From contig JAAAOL010000448.1 of the NCBI GenBank assembly GCA_009908885.1, forward strand, positions 1 to 7,338: DNA of 7,338 nt, read 5' to 3'. The translations under genes were made by a program, and so were the position numbers. The notes beneath the pieces are model-generated. The model was not told the origin of the DNA. It searched no databases and saw nothing but the letters and a program-made list of their open reading frames with translations. Origin of the DNA: Bacteroidota bacterium (GTDB lineage: Bacteria; Bacteroidota; Rhodothermia; Rhodothermales; JAAAOL01). Shown piece by piece: positions 1 to 7,149 of this stretch. The stretch's first letter is position 1, and every line of letters begins with the position of its first letter.

Positions 1-102
1 GGTTGACGGGATCACCTGTGGCCGGAGTTGGGCGTGGATGGAGAAAGGTGTGAACGGGTGGACGGTTTTCCCTCCACGCATTCGCACGTCCCACCGTCCC
101 CG

Positions 103-126
103 CCCAGATCCGTCCAACGGATTGGG
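103..126. repeat. Hairpin at the outer edge of the left inverted repeat
   Basis: ATCCGT (108-113) pairs perfectly with ACGGAT (117-122) around a CCA loop. CCC (103-105) and GGG (124-126) can extend it with a bulge. No T tract follows on either strand, so it is not an intrinsic terminator. Its right arm overlaps the beginning of the long terminal inverted repeat at 117. Confidence 0.55.
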
Positions 127-216
127 GATGACCCAGTGGTGTGAAGTTATTTCTGACGTCACCGTCGTTCTTGCTACGGTTTGGCCGGTTAGCAGCCAAC
201 GGCTCTGCAAGAGAGG

Positions 217-248
217 CTGTCCGTTTTGGCTTGATCCAAAACGGACGG
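217..248. repeat. Perfect 11-bp hairpin inside the MITE-like element
   Basis: GTCCGTTTTGG (219-229) and CCAAAACGGAC (236-246) pair perfectly around the 6-base loop CTTGAT. A wobble and one more pair extend the stem to 217/248. Neither strand has a T tract after it, so it is unlikely to be a terminator. A smaller hairpin, GGCTC-AGAA-GAGCC, follows at 259-272. Confidence 0.75.
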
Positions 249-271
249 AAAAGATCAAGGCTCAGAAGAGC

Positions 272-379
272 CCGCCTGACCGTGGCTCCGGCTCCGCTGC
301 GAGGGATCGAACTCGCTCGCTGGGCTCGCTTCAGACAAGATCCCTCGCGGTCGCTCTGCCTGCGCCGTGGTCCGGGCGG
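272..379. repeat. Long interrupted hairpin in the element core
   Basis: GCGAGGGATC (299-308) pairs perfectly with GATCCCTCGC (339-348). Further out, GACC (278-281) pairs with GGTC (369-372) and CCGCC (272-276) with GGCGG (375-379), separated by internal loops. The 30-base loop holds three CTCGCT-like copies (312-317, 316-321, 325-330). The core resembles widespread GATCCCTCGC-type intergenic palindromes that I recall from other genomes; that likeness is from memory only. Confidence 0.6.
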
Positions 380-428
380 CGGACTCTTCAAGGCCGCTTC
401 CGAAAATAACTTCACACTGTTGGGTCAA

Positions 429-473
429 CCCCTCCGTCCCTGCGGGACACCTCCCCTGACCAAGGGAGGGAGG
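429..473 (+). repeat. Double-hairpin palindrome, copy A
   Basis: Two adjacent stems are present. GTCCC-TGC-GGGAC lies at 436-448. CCTCCC (450-455) pairs with GGGAGG (464-469) around an 8-base loop. The layout of CCGTCC, short loop, GGACACC, then a C-rich/G-rich stem is repeated in inverted orientation at 502-541, so both belong to one family. The copy starts where the MITE-like element ends and overlaps its last bases. Confidence 0.6.
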
Positions 474-501
474 AGCGTCATCGGCCGAGACCAAAGACGG
501 T

Positions 502-541
502 CCCCTCCTGGACAGGAGGGGTGTCCGAAGGACGGGGTGGT
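502..541 (-). repeat. Double-hairpin palindrome, copy B (inverted)
   Basis: CCCCTCCT (502-509) pairs perfectly with AGGAGGGG (514-521) around GGAC. GTCC (523-526) pairs with GGAC (530-533) around GAA. Read on the minus strand it gives the same order as copy A: CCGTCC, loop, GGACACC, C-rich arm, G-rich arm. Copies A and B together form a roughly 115-bp inverted pair with a spacer at 474-501. Confidence 0.6.
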
Positions 542-582
542 CGAAAACAGGTGCGCTAAACACGTACGCGGAAGGAGGGGAC

Positions 583-765
583 ATGAACGATACCGAAGAA
601 GCGTCGGACGACGTGTCTCCCTTTACTCGCCTGCGGCTCATCAGTCGCCCTGCGGGCTCGTGTCGCGAAGGGAGAACAAGAGGGATGTATGGTGAGCGAT
701 GGCAGTGGGGGGTTCTGCACAACACCAACCTCGTACCCAAGGCGTCTCTACGCCAAGATCCGTGA
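583..765 (+). CDS. Small doubtful ORF, hypothetical 60-residue protein
   Basis: An ATG at 583 is preceded by AAGGAGGGG (572-580), a strong ribosome-binding match with four bases between AGGAGG and ATG. It encodes 60 residues starting MNDTEEASDDVSPFTRLRL. The first 13 residues are acidic and gene-like. The rest is Arg/Ser/Gly-rich and runs through a palindrome (GCCC-TGC-GGGC, 647-657) and into the hairpin at 741-754. No domain, signal peptide or membrane segment is seen, and I recognise no family. No promoter with a good -35/-10 pair was found upstream. It may be a real short protein whose end was replaced by repeat DNA, or just an open frame with a chance RBS. Confidence 0.2.
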   Translation: MNDTEEASDDVSPFTRLRLISRPAGSCREGRTRGMYGERWQWGVLHNTNLVPKASLRQDP

Positions 766-806
766 CGACCTTCGTCATGGCGCGCTCTCATCTCACGGAT
801 GTCACG
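741..806. repeat. Cluster of mutually exclusive hairpins
   Basis: GGCGT-CTCT-ACGCC forms a hairpin at 741-754. Downstream, the segment around CCGTGACGA (760-768) has three possible partners. TGACGA (763-768) pairs with TCGTCA (772-777). ATCCGTGA (758-765) pairs perfectly with TCACGGAT (793-800). CGTGAC (761-766) pairs with GTCACG (801-806). Only one of the three can form at a time. The cluster lies just past the terminator of the large gene, so readthrough RNA or a plus-strand transcript would be needed for a role in RNA. Confidence 0.55.
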
Positions 807-843
807 AAAAGCAATTGCTATCTGCCCACCGGGTATAAACGCA

Positions 844-879
844 GAAAGCCCCCGACACCCTAAGGTGCCGGGGGCTTTC
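844..879 (-). terminator. Intrinsic terminator of the large gene
   Basis: The 16-base arms 844-859 and 864-879 form a stem with a 4-base loop. On the minus strand every position pairs: the arms read GAAAGCCCCCGGCACC and GGTGTCGGGGGCTTTC, with one G-U wobble. On the plus strand the same place is an A-C mismatch, which argues that the hairpin is kept for minus-strand RNA. It begins about 40 bases after the TAA stop. The T tract after it is weak (TTTC then GTTTATA). Some bidirectional activity is possible, because the plus side reads TTTCCTCCTTTATT. Confidence 0.85.
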
Positions 880-919
880 CTCCTTTATTCGTCCTCGGTA
901 GGAGGACGCGTCACAAGGG

Positions 920-3900
920 TTACTTGATCAGCGTCATCCGGCCGGTCTTGAACTCAGGATTGCTATCCGACGTCTTGACGACGAGGCGGTAGACGTACAC
1001 GCCGGAGGCCAGGTTCGAGGCATTCACCTGAATCTGGCGGTCGGCGCCCGCCTGCATCGTCTGGGCCGGAACCGTCATCACCTGACGACCCAGCATGTCG
1101 ACGATCTCTACGCTGACCTCAGCCGTCTCCGGCAGGTCAAACTGGATCGTCGTGGACGGATTGAACGGGTTCGGATAGTTGCCGTCGAGCGCGAACTCGG
1201 TCGGCAGCTCCGTCGGGTTTTCATCGCTGGTCACCACGTCCGGCTCAATGATCTGGCCGGTTGCGGTGGCGCAGAGGATGGCCACGCCGGAACCGTCGAG
1301 GTCCGTGTTCGAAGCGAAGCAGGACAGAGCCTGGCCTGCGTAGCTATCGAGCTCGAAGAAGTACACACCGGCCACCGTTGCATTGTCCGCCGTCGACAGC
1401 TCGATGCTGTAGGACTGCGGGTCAAGGCTGGTGTATCCCGTGTTGTCCAGGTAGGACAGGTTGTTGGCAAAGATCCGGTTCGCATTGTTGCTGTCGAACG
1501 GATTCAGCCCACGGATGTCCACCGGGCTCGGCGCGTTCGGCGCGTTGTGCTGGAAGAGCGCGCTGATGACCTCATCGTTCGAGGCCTCAACACGGGCGTC
1601 CCCAATCACGTCGAGCGTGAAGGAGTCGTCGCCCAGCAGGCCGGACGCGAACACGACGTAGTTCTCGTTCTGCGTGACCGAGACGGTGGTCGTGAACACG
1701 GCATCGCCGAGTTCACCACCAGCCGGTACGATCGCGACTTCACGCTCACCAGCAATCACGGCACCGAAGCCGGTTGCCTTCGGCGTGGCATCGCCGTCGT
1801 TCTCGAACTCAACCGTCGCGGCGTAGGTGCCGTCGATGTAGACGTCCACGGCCGGAGCATCCGGCGAGTCGTGGATGACCTGTATGCGAGCGACGTCTTC
1901 GTTGAACTCGCCACCGCCCCACTGACCATCGATCGGGTTCTCAAAGGCGTTGGCGCCGAGGCCGAAGATGTTGCAGGAACGGACGTTGACGCCCTCCTGA
2001 ATCATGTTCGGAATCCCGTTGATGAAGTCATTGTTGCGCTGGCTCGTGTCGTCGATCTGGTCCGCGAACAGGTCGTACACACCGGCGAGCCCGAGGAAGT
2101 TACCCTCGCAGTCCCAGTGCAGAATACGAACCCGGTCGATGCCCAGACGCGACGTGCCCGGCAGACCGTCGGCGCTGATCCGAATGTTCGGATCCTCGCT
2201 CGGAATGTCGGCATTCGGGCCGCCACCCGTCGACTCGTCGGCGAACACGTCGTTGAAGAACTCGACGCGGTAGAAGAGATCTGAGGTCGTGTTGATCAGC
2301 AGATCATCGCTCAGCACCGTCTGACCCGGGCCGGCGGCGTCCACGCGGAACGGAGTGAACTCCAGGTCCGGACGCGGATCGTTCGGCGTGATGATGGTGC
2401 TCTTCGCGAAGAGGCCTTCACCCTGGTCGTTGGCAAACTCCAGGATGTGCGGCGTGAAGAACTCACGGCTCTGCTTGCCCGCAGCCTGGTCCACTTGGAA
2501 CCCGTGCGTGAAGAAGTAGCCGTTGCCCACGTCGCCACCCGTCGCCTGGCCTTCGCTGACCAAGCGGCGGATCGGCGTGTTGACCGCGACGTAGCTGTCG
2601 CGTGCGCCATCGGCGAAGCCGGTGAGCCACTGGTCAGGTACGTCGTTCCGACCGGCCAAGCCATTCGCGCTCGGCAGGCCCTCGAAGAGCGGGTTCAGGA
2701 TGATCAGCTCGTTCTCGGGATCACCACCCGGCACGTTGCTGTCCGGCGAGTTGATGTTACCCAACTCCATCCAGAACGTGCTGAAGAGGTTGCCCCAGAA
2801 GCTGGTCTGGATCTCGATGCCCGGATCTTCCGCGAGGAGCACCTTGCGGACGAAGGCATCTTCATCCTGACGCTGCGTAACGCTCTGCAGCAGCGGACCG
2901 GCGTAGACGATCAGGCCGTCGGCACCCTGCTGGATGCCCGGGACGAAGGCGTCGGCGAAGACGTCAAACGTACCCTGCATATTCCAGTTCGGGCCGAACA
3001 TGAACAGCGTAGCGCCCGTCTCGAAGCCGCCCTGCGCATACTGGTTGCGGCGGGTGACGTCGTTGTCGGCGCTCTCGAAGCCACAGTTCGGGACTCCGGC
3101 GACGACGCAGGGGCTACCGAGGTAGGGACCCGGCGTGTCTTCCATGTCCTCACCGACAAACCAGTTGCCGATCTGGATATGGAACGTGTACGGAGCACCG
3201 TTCCACAGCGCCGTGCTTCCACCGTCGGTCAGGCCGAGCTGGAAGTCACCGAAGACGGTCTCGTCGGCGCCGTTGCCGTAGAACTCACCATCTTCCTGGG
3301 TGTGGTTACCCGGCATGTCGATGGTGAACGACTGGCTACCCACGAGGAACTGCTGGAACCAGAATCCACCATCCGGGGTGAAGTCCGTTGCACCCGTCGG
3401 GAGCTGCGTGCTGTTCTGGGCGGTTTCGCCGTTCTCGTATCCACAAGGAACGGCGAGCTTGGCCTCACCAGCGAACTGGTTGTAGTCGCCAGAGGTGTCG
3501 ACCACGTCCCAGCCGGTGCAGAAGGCAACGCCCGCTCCACCGTTGTCAGCACCGGTGCTGTTGCCGTCGTTGGCAGCAGTGATGGTGCCGGTCGGGAAGA
3601 AGACCCGATCCAGCGGCGTGATGGTCTCGCCCTGTGCCAGCAACTCGTTTCCGTCCGAGTTGAACGTGACGCGGCGCGGACCATTGCCCGTGCGGTTGAC
3701 TTCCCAGGCCGGGAACTGACGATCCAGCTGCGTGCCCTTGACGGTCTCAAGGACCACATCGGTCAGCATGTTGCCGATGAAGAGCACGAGGCCGATGTCG
3801 AGCTGCTCGCTCTTGGCGGCCGTCGGCGTATCGACGCTGCTCGTCAGGGCCTTGATGTTATCCACGGCATCCTGATAGGCAGCCTCGTCGACGGCGCCTT

Positions 3901-6787
3901 CGCTGTCGCGCTCGCCCTTGAGGCTGGCGATCTGCGTACCGAGCTCAGCAACGTTCAGGTCGCTGTTGGCCTTGGCAGCACCGTAGAACGCGGAGTCCCA
4001 GATGTCGCCGTTGGTGTCGGCATACACGAGCGTGTTCACGCCGTTGACGGCGTTGATCTGCAGCGTGTTGCCCACGATGTCGAGCGTGCCCTGGTCGGCG
4101 CGCGTGTCCTGGTTGATCTGGAACACTTCGTCCTCGCGCAGTGAGACGACGATGTCGTCGTCACAGGCGGCATCCACGGTCACGTCGCGAACGACGTTCA
4201 GCGGAGCCGTCACGAACTGCGAGGCATCGCTCGGCCATTCGAGGCTGACGACGCGGTCCATCGTGCCGAAGTAGAGCAGGTCGACGCCGTCGTTGCTGAC
4301 GGAGAAGCCACCACCCAGCGTACCGGCGGACGGCGTGTCCTCGGTCGGGAAGATGAGGTTGCCGAAGAACGGCGGCGTGCCGCTGCGGCGAATCTCACCG
4401 TCACCCATCGCGATCTGGACGCCATTGAACAGCGTCACGTTGGCCGAGCCAACGTCGAGGTTACCGCGCGTCAGGCGCAGCTCGTTGCTGATCGAGAAGC
4501 TCTTGCCGAGGGTGATCACCGGAGAGTTCGATTCCATGGCGACCTCGACCTCCTGCAGGATGATCTCAGTGCCCGCTTCCGAACCGGCGCGCGGACCCGG
4601 GATCTCGTCGGCCGTGAAGATGCCCACGTTGCCCGTGTAACGCACCTTGCCCGGCGTGTCGGTCGTGGCGTCGCTGATGTATGCCCGAGCGGAGTTGCCC
4701 GCGTCGAGGATACCCAGGCCGTCGCCGTCCCAGTTGATGGTCACGACGGCGCGCTCACCGGTGACGTCGTCACCCGCGTCGAGCAGTCCGTTCGTGATGA
4801 AGCGGCCCTTGAAGACCTCCAGCGAGTTGTCCACACGGAGGATCGCCGAGATGTCCTGGTCGATCGTGACCGTGTTGCTGGTCGAGGCCTTGTCGACAGC
4901 CAGCGCTTCGATCTGGAGCAGCGTGTTGTAGAGCAGCTCCTGATTCTGCGCACTCGTCAGGGTCACCTTGTTGCCAATGTACGGCAGCGTGGCGGCGTAG
5001 TCAGCCGCGCAGATGTCCAGATCGTCCGTACCCACGGGGGCCGGCGACTGCAGGTAGAACGCCGGGGAGTAGCCGAAGCTGAAATTCCCTTCGACGTCCA
5101 GGTTGTGGTAGCGGTTGTTCGAGGCGGCATCAAGGTTGATGCGCGTCGCTCCATCAGCGGAGATCGACACGAGATTGCCCGTGCCGAGCGCCGGCGGGAT
5201 CGTCGACGCACCCGTCACACCGTTCGGAACCAGTCCTGCCGAGAACGTCAGCACCGGACCACCGGTGAGCGTCTCCGTCGAGTTGCCGTCGCTGTCCACG
5301 TCGTCGATATCCGTGGGGTTAACGACGTCGCCACAACCGGTGGTGTACTGGTTCGGATCGAGGCAGGTGTCGTACGTGCCCGCATCGTAAGGGGCCTGAG
5401 CCACCTTCGAAGCGGCGGCTGTGTCGAGCCAGCCAGAACGATCAGTAAAGTTGCTGACGGCACCGGTCGGCGGAGGCACTGGCGGCGATCCGGGGATGCC
5501 GCTCAGGTCTACACCACCTTCAATCGTTACCGGCGTGAAGAACGTCAGGTACGTGTTGCTGGTGTTGTCGCCGTCGAAATCAGATCCAACGACGCGGCCC
5601 GTGACGGTGCTCAGGTTGTAGAAGTAGAGTTCGCTACCTCCACTAAACGTTCCGGTACCACCCCGATAGAAGAGGTCGCCGTCGAACGTCGTGGCCTGGG
5701 TCACGTAGGTGCGTCCGTCATCAAAGAAGGAGTCACCACCACCACCGAGGGTGCCGAGGGTGTAGACGGTCGTCCCACCGGCGGCCTGGAGCTCCATGTT
5801 CAGCGCGCCTTGGCCCGTCACACCGAGCGCAAGACCACCGCTAATCAGCCCTTCGATGGCCGACACGTTCAAGTCATTGGCCGGATCGGTGCCAAACGGC
5901 GAAGAGGTAATGAACGTACCGCCTCCCTGAATGGATGCGCCACTGGCGATCTGTACACCCGTCTGCAGCGGCTCCGTAACGAAACCGAAGGGAGCAATTA
6001 CCAACGACACGAACTCCTGGGAACCCAGATTCAGCGTGCTGTTGGACTCCACGCTGAGCGCGTTGAAGACCTGGAAAAGCACCTCGTCCGGAGTAGTCGT
6101 GGCAGAACCGTCTACCTCAAAGTTGGCACCACCACCGGGCTTGGCGATCCGCAGGTTGTCCGTGAGGAACACCGGCGTAGGGGCAGAGGCGAGGAATCCT
6201 TCTTCCATCACGAACGAGTGAAACCCGGTAGCCGTGACTAACGAATGGAGACCGGGGCCGCCGAGATAGGGAGCTGCGCCCGCCAGGCGAATCTCCTCAT
6301 TACCACCGTACTGGATCTCAATGCCCTGGGGCGCGAAGAGCCCGGCAATAAATCCGTCGGTGGTACCATCGGAGCCGATGATGACGTTGTCTTCAATCGT
6401 GACGACGCCCGTAATGTCCGACGCACCGGCAAAGGGGTTATTGGGGTCAACCGGATTCTGGACACCCGGCGACGTATACACGCCGATCGCAATGTCTTCC
6501 GGCACGAAAAGGCCCGGGTTGGCTGGGTCATCGGTAAAAATCGTGCTACCGCCGTCCTGAGGAATCTTGGCATACACGACATCGAAGCCCGCGGACGTAC
6601 CTGCCGCATCGAAGGCCCGCTGCAACGAACAGGCGTCATTCGGATCAGTGCACGGGTTGCCGGCAGACTTGTCGCCGTTCGTCGCGGCATAAAAGGCGGT
6701 CTGCGCGAATGCCGTGCCGCCTGTAAAAGCGAACACGAGCATCAGCACAGCGCCAAACCGCGCTAGTGCATTTGTAGGTTTGCTCAT
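920..6787 (-). CDS. Very large secreted protein with tandem DUF4397-type domains and T9SS type A sorting domain
   Basis: The product has 1955 residues. Residues 1-28 form a Sec signal peptide (K3 and R10, hydrophobic core 11-22, probable cleavage AFA|Q at 28/29). Residues 29 to about 930 are beta-rich with parallel-helix-like rungs, seen best at about 650-925 (LRLTRGNLDVG, QGTLDIVGNTLQI). The start, FYAATNGDKSAGNPCTD, resembles the N-terminus of surface beta-helix proteins. A Pro-rich linker (SPPVPPPTG) and Asp-rich, possibly Ca-binding stretches (DIDDVDSDGN, DLDGSG) are present. Residues 941-985 look helical. About 1080-1625 is unrecognised, rich in Gly, Asn and aromatics, with paired Cys. 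DUF4397-type domains follow at about 1630-1735 (IQVIHDSPDAPAVDVYIDG, H1639) and 1741-1845 (FQHNAPNAP, H1747). Residues 1860-1955 are a Por-secretion tail (NYPNPFNPSTTI, MLGRQV, LASGVYVYRLV, ending MTLIK). The ATG is fixed by the signal peptide and a good RBS. The gene has its own promoter and terminator. No catalytic motif was seen; a surface or adhesive role is inferred. The T9SS tail is certain, the function is not. Confidence 0.95.
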   Translation of the reverse strand: MSKPTNALARFGAVLMLVFAFTGGTAFAQTAFYAATNGDKSAGNPCTDPNDACSLQRAFDAAGTSAGFDVVYAKIPQDGGSTIFTDDPANPGLFVPEDIAIGVYTSPGVQNPVDPNNPFAGASDITGVVTIEDNVIIGSDGTTDGFIAGLFAPQGIEIQYGGNEEIRLAGAAPYLGGPGLHSLVTATGFHSFVMEEGFLASAPTPVFLTDNLRIAKPGGGANFEVDGSATTTPDEVLFQVFNALSVESNSTLNLGSQEFVSLVIAPFGFVTEPLQTGVQIASGASIQGGGTFITSSPFGTDPANDLNVSAIEGLISGGLALGVTGQGALNMELQAAGGTTVYTLGTLGGGGDSFFDDGRTYVTQATTFDGDLFYRGGTGTFSGGSELYFYNLSTVTGRVVGSDFDGDNTSNTYLTFFTPVTIEGGVDLSGIPGSPPVPPPTGAVSNFTDRSGWLDTAAASKVAQAPYDAGTYDTCLDPNQYTTGCGDVVNPTDIDDVDSDGNSTETLTGGPVLTFSAGLVPNGVTGASTIPPALGTGNLVSISADGATRINLDAASNNRYHNLDVEGNFSFGYSPAFYLQSPAPVGTDDLDICAADYAATLPYIGNKVTLTSAQNQELLYNTLLQIEALAVDKASTSNTVTIDQDISAILRVDNSLEVFKGRFITNGLLDAGDDVTGERAVVTINWDGDGLGILDAGNSARAYISDATTDTPGKVRYTGNVGIFTADEIPGPRAGSEAGTEIILQEVEVAMESNSPVITLGKSFSISNELRLTRGNLDVGSANVTLFNGVQIAMGDGEIRRSGTPPFFGNLIFPTEDTPSAGTLGGGFSVSNDGVDLLYFGTMDRVVSLEWPSDASQFVTAPLNVVRDVTVDAACDDDIVVSLREDEVFQINQDTRADQGTLDIVGNTLQINAVNGVNTLVYADTNGDIWDSAFYGAAKANSDLNVAELGTQIASLKGERDSEGAVDEAAYQDAVDNIKALTSSVDTPTAAKSEQLDIGLVLFIGNMLTDVVLETVKGTQLDRQFPAWEVNRTGNGPRRVTFNSDGNELLAQGETITPLDRVFFPTGTITAANDGNSTGADNGGAGVAFCTGWDVVDTSGDYNQFAGEAKLAVPCGYENGETAQNSTQLPTGATDFTPDGGFWFQQFLVGSQSFTIDMPGNHTQEDGEFYGNGADETVFGDFQLGLTDGGSTALWNGAPYTFHIQIGNWFVGEDMEDTPGPYLGSPCVVAGVPNCGFESADNDVTRRNQYAQGGFETGATLFMFGPNWNMQGTFDVFADAFVPGIQQGADGLIVYAGPLLQSVTQRQDEDAFVRKVLLAEDPGIEIQTSFWGNLFSTFWMELGNINSPDSNVPGGDPENELIILNPLFEGLPSANGLAGRNDVPDQWLTGFADGARDSYVAVNTPIRRLVSEGQATGGDVGNGYFFTHGFQVDQAAGKQSREFFTPHILEFANDQGEGLFAKSTIITPNDPRPDLEFTPFRVDAAGPGQTVLSDDLLINTTSDLFYRVEFFNDVFADESTGGGPNADIPSEDPNIRISADGLPGTSRLGIDRVRILHWDCEGNFLGLAGVYDLFADQIDDTSQRNNDFINGIPNMIQEGVNVRSCNIFGLGANAFENPIDGQWGGGEFNEDVARIQVIHDSPDAPAVDVYIDGTYAATVEFENDGDATPKATGFGAVIAGEREVAIVPAGGELGDAVFTTTVSVTQNENYVVFASGLLGDDSFTLDVIGDARVEASNDEVISALFQHNAPNAPSPVDIRGLNPFDSNNANRIFANNLSYLDNTGYTSLDPQSYSIELSTADNATVAGVYFFELDSYAGQALSCFASNTDLDGSGVAILCATATGQIIEPDVVTSDENPTELPTEFALDGNYPNPFNPSTTIQFDLPETAEVSVEIVDMLGRQVMTVPAQTMQAGADRQIQVNASNLASGVYVYRLVVKTSDSNPEFKTGRMTLIK

Positions 6788-6796
6788 AGGAGCGTT

Positions 6797-6801
6797 ACCT
6801 C
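6797..6801 (-). promoter_or_regulatory. Ribosome binding site of the large gene
   Basis: On the minus strand the sequence GAGGT ends nine bases before the ATG at 6787. This is a standard Shine-Dalgarno match and spacing. It supports the chosen start, which also places a complete signal peptide at the N-terminus. Confidence 0.8.
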
Positions 6802-6926
6802 GTGGTTAGTGAGTGAAACGAAAAGGAGTGCTTTCCAGCGTGAGAAGGCGATGCATGTCATCCATGAAGTCACGAGGGATGCGTCGCCAGGAGTGGGTGG
6901 AAAGAGTGGGTGTTAATACAACAGGG

Positions 6927-6963
6927 CGCGCTCACGGCATCACTATTCGCCGCGAGAGCGCGG
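6927..6963. repeat. Inverted repeats in the leader
   Basis: CGCGCTC (6927-6933) is the exact reverse complement of GAGCGCG (6956-6962), 22 bases apart. A competing small hairpin, CCGCG-AGAG-CGCGG, occupies 6950-6963 and uses the same right arm. The two pairings are mutually exclusive. They may fold in the leader RNA or act as a DNA site; short GC-only arms can also arise by chance in DNA of this composition. Confidence 0.4.
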
Positions 6964-7014
6964 TTTGCTGTTCGTTATACACAGCAGTCCCGGGGAGTGA
7001 CTAATCGGGACCCG

Positions 7015-7046
7015 AAAAAAATTGGATCGTCCGGGTGCGTTCCCGG
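7015..7046 (-). terminator. Weak terminator or attenuator candidate in the leader
   Basis: On the minus strand a 5-bp perfect stem (CCGGG / CCCGG, 7046-7031, 6-nt loop) is followed, nine bases later, by seven consecutive T (7021-7015). The stem is short and the gap is long for a classic intrinsic terminator. It lies about 100 nt after the expected transcription start and 230 nt before the ATG, so it could be a leader attenuator or the 3' end of a short RNA. It could also be chance. Confidence 0.25.
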
Positions 7047-7149
7047 TGGCGCTGTGTCAGGGTGAGGGTGCCCCGCCTCGCAACGGGCCTCCTGGCCATT
7101 GCGGCGTGACGGGGCGTCGGTAGGGTATTTGGTTTTCTAAAGGAGACTC

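Larger units (their letters stand above)
117..437. mobile_element. MITE-like element with imperfect terminal inverted repeats
   Basis: The left arm 117-152 and right arm 404-437 are inverted copies: 30 of 34 aligned positions match, with a 2-base gap. The innermost 14 (GTGTGAAGTTATTT at 139-152, inverted at 404-417) are perfect, as is GACCCA (130-135, inverted at 421-426). The element is about 320 bp and has no coding capacity, and its interior folds into further hairpins (217-248, 259-272, 272-379). This is the architecture of a miniature inverted-repeat transposable element. I see no clear target-site duplication; TCCGTCC occurs at both edges (109-115, 433-439) but at unequal distance. A structured non-coding RNA gene or another class of intergenic repeat is the alternative. 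Confidence 0.45.
1..919. other. Gene-poor region filled with inverted repeats
   Basis: No frame here gives a recognisable protein. The longer open frames overlap each other on both strands, are rich in Arg, Ser and Pro, and run through palindromes. What can be supported are the repeats and hairpins listed separately and the terminator. Positions 1-102 hold only short inverted repeats: GGACGGT at 60-66 with ACCGTCC at 93-99, and GTGGA at 58-62 with TCCAC at 73-77. The stretch looks like accumulated non-autonomous repeats between genes. Confidence 0.6.
6788..7149 (-). other. Long structured 5' leader, no convincing gene
   Basis: This is the stretch between the probable promoter and the large gene. 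No ORF here has an RBS or a recognisable product. The longest minus-strand frame, ending at 7001, is Arg-rich and lacks a ribosome binding site. Several short hairpins can be drawn on the minus transcript: 7086-7097 (GGCC stem, 4-nt loop), 7070-7088 (bulged), 7031-7046, 6987-7011 (GTCCCG with CGGGAC, 13-nt loop) and 6927-6963. A weak alternative -10, TATAAC, sits at 6979-6974 without a matching -35. The leader resembles no riboswitch that I recognise. Confidence 0.45.

Noticed and set aside
290..350. tRNA-like T-arm on the minus strand (GAGTTCGATCCCTCGC)
   Set aside because: The loop would be eight bases in the best stem, no acceptor, D or anticodon arm fits, and the bases are better explained by pairing of GCGAGGGATC with GATCCCTCGC.
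1..541. CRISPR array
   Set aside because: The repeats are inverted pairs of differing length and sequence, not direct repeats of constant length with unique spacers. The right-hand heptad array has no spacers.
141..791. Overlapping open frames on both strands in the left region (141-695 plus, 255-791 minus)
   Set aside because: They run through inverted repeats and palindromes, have Arg/Ser/Pro-rich products with no recognisable domain, and lack ribosome binding sites.
2447..4144. 565-codon open frame on the plus strand inside the large gene
   Set aside because: It is antisense to the certain minus-strand CDS. High GC with strong codon bias opens such frames. Its product is Arg/Val/Glu-rich without any domain, and no RBS or promoter supports it. 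The same applies to 5105-6241 and 1547-2284.
6913..6979. Alternative -10 boxes TATAAC (6979-6974) and TATTAA (6918-6913) on the minus strand
   Set aside because: Neither has a recognisable -35 at 16-18 bases, and neither fits TAnnTTTG. The pair at 7150-7180 is much better, though a secondary start cannot be excluded.
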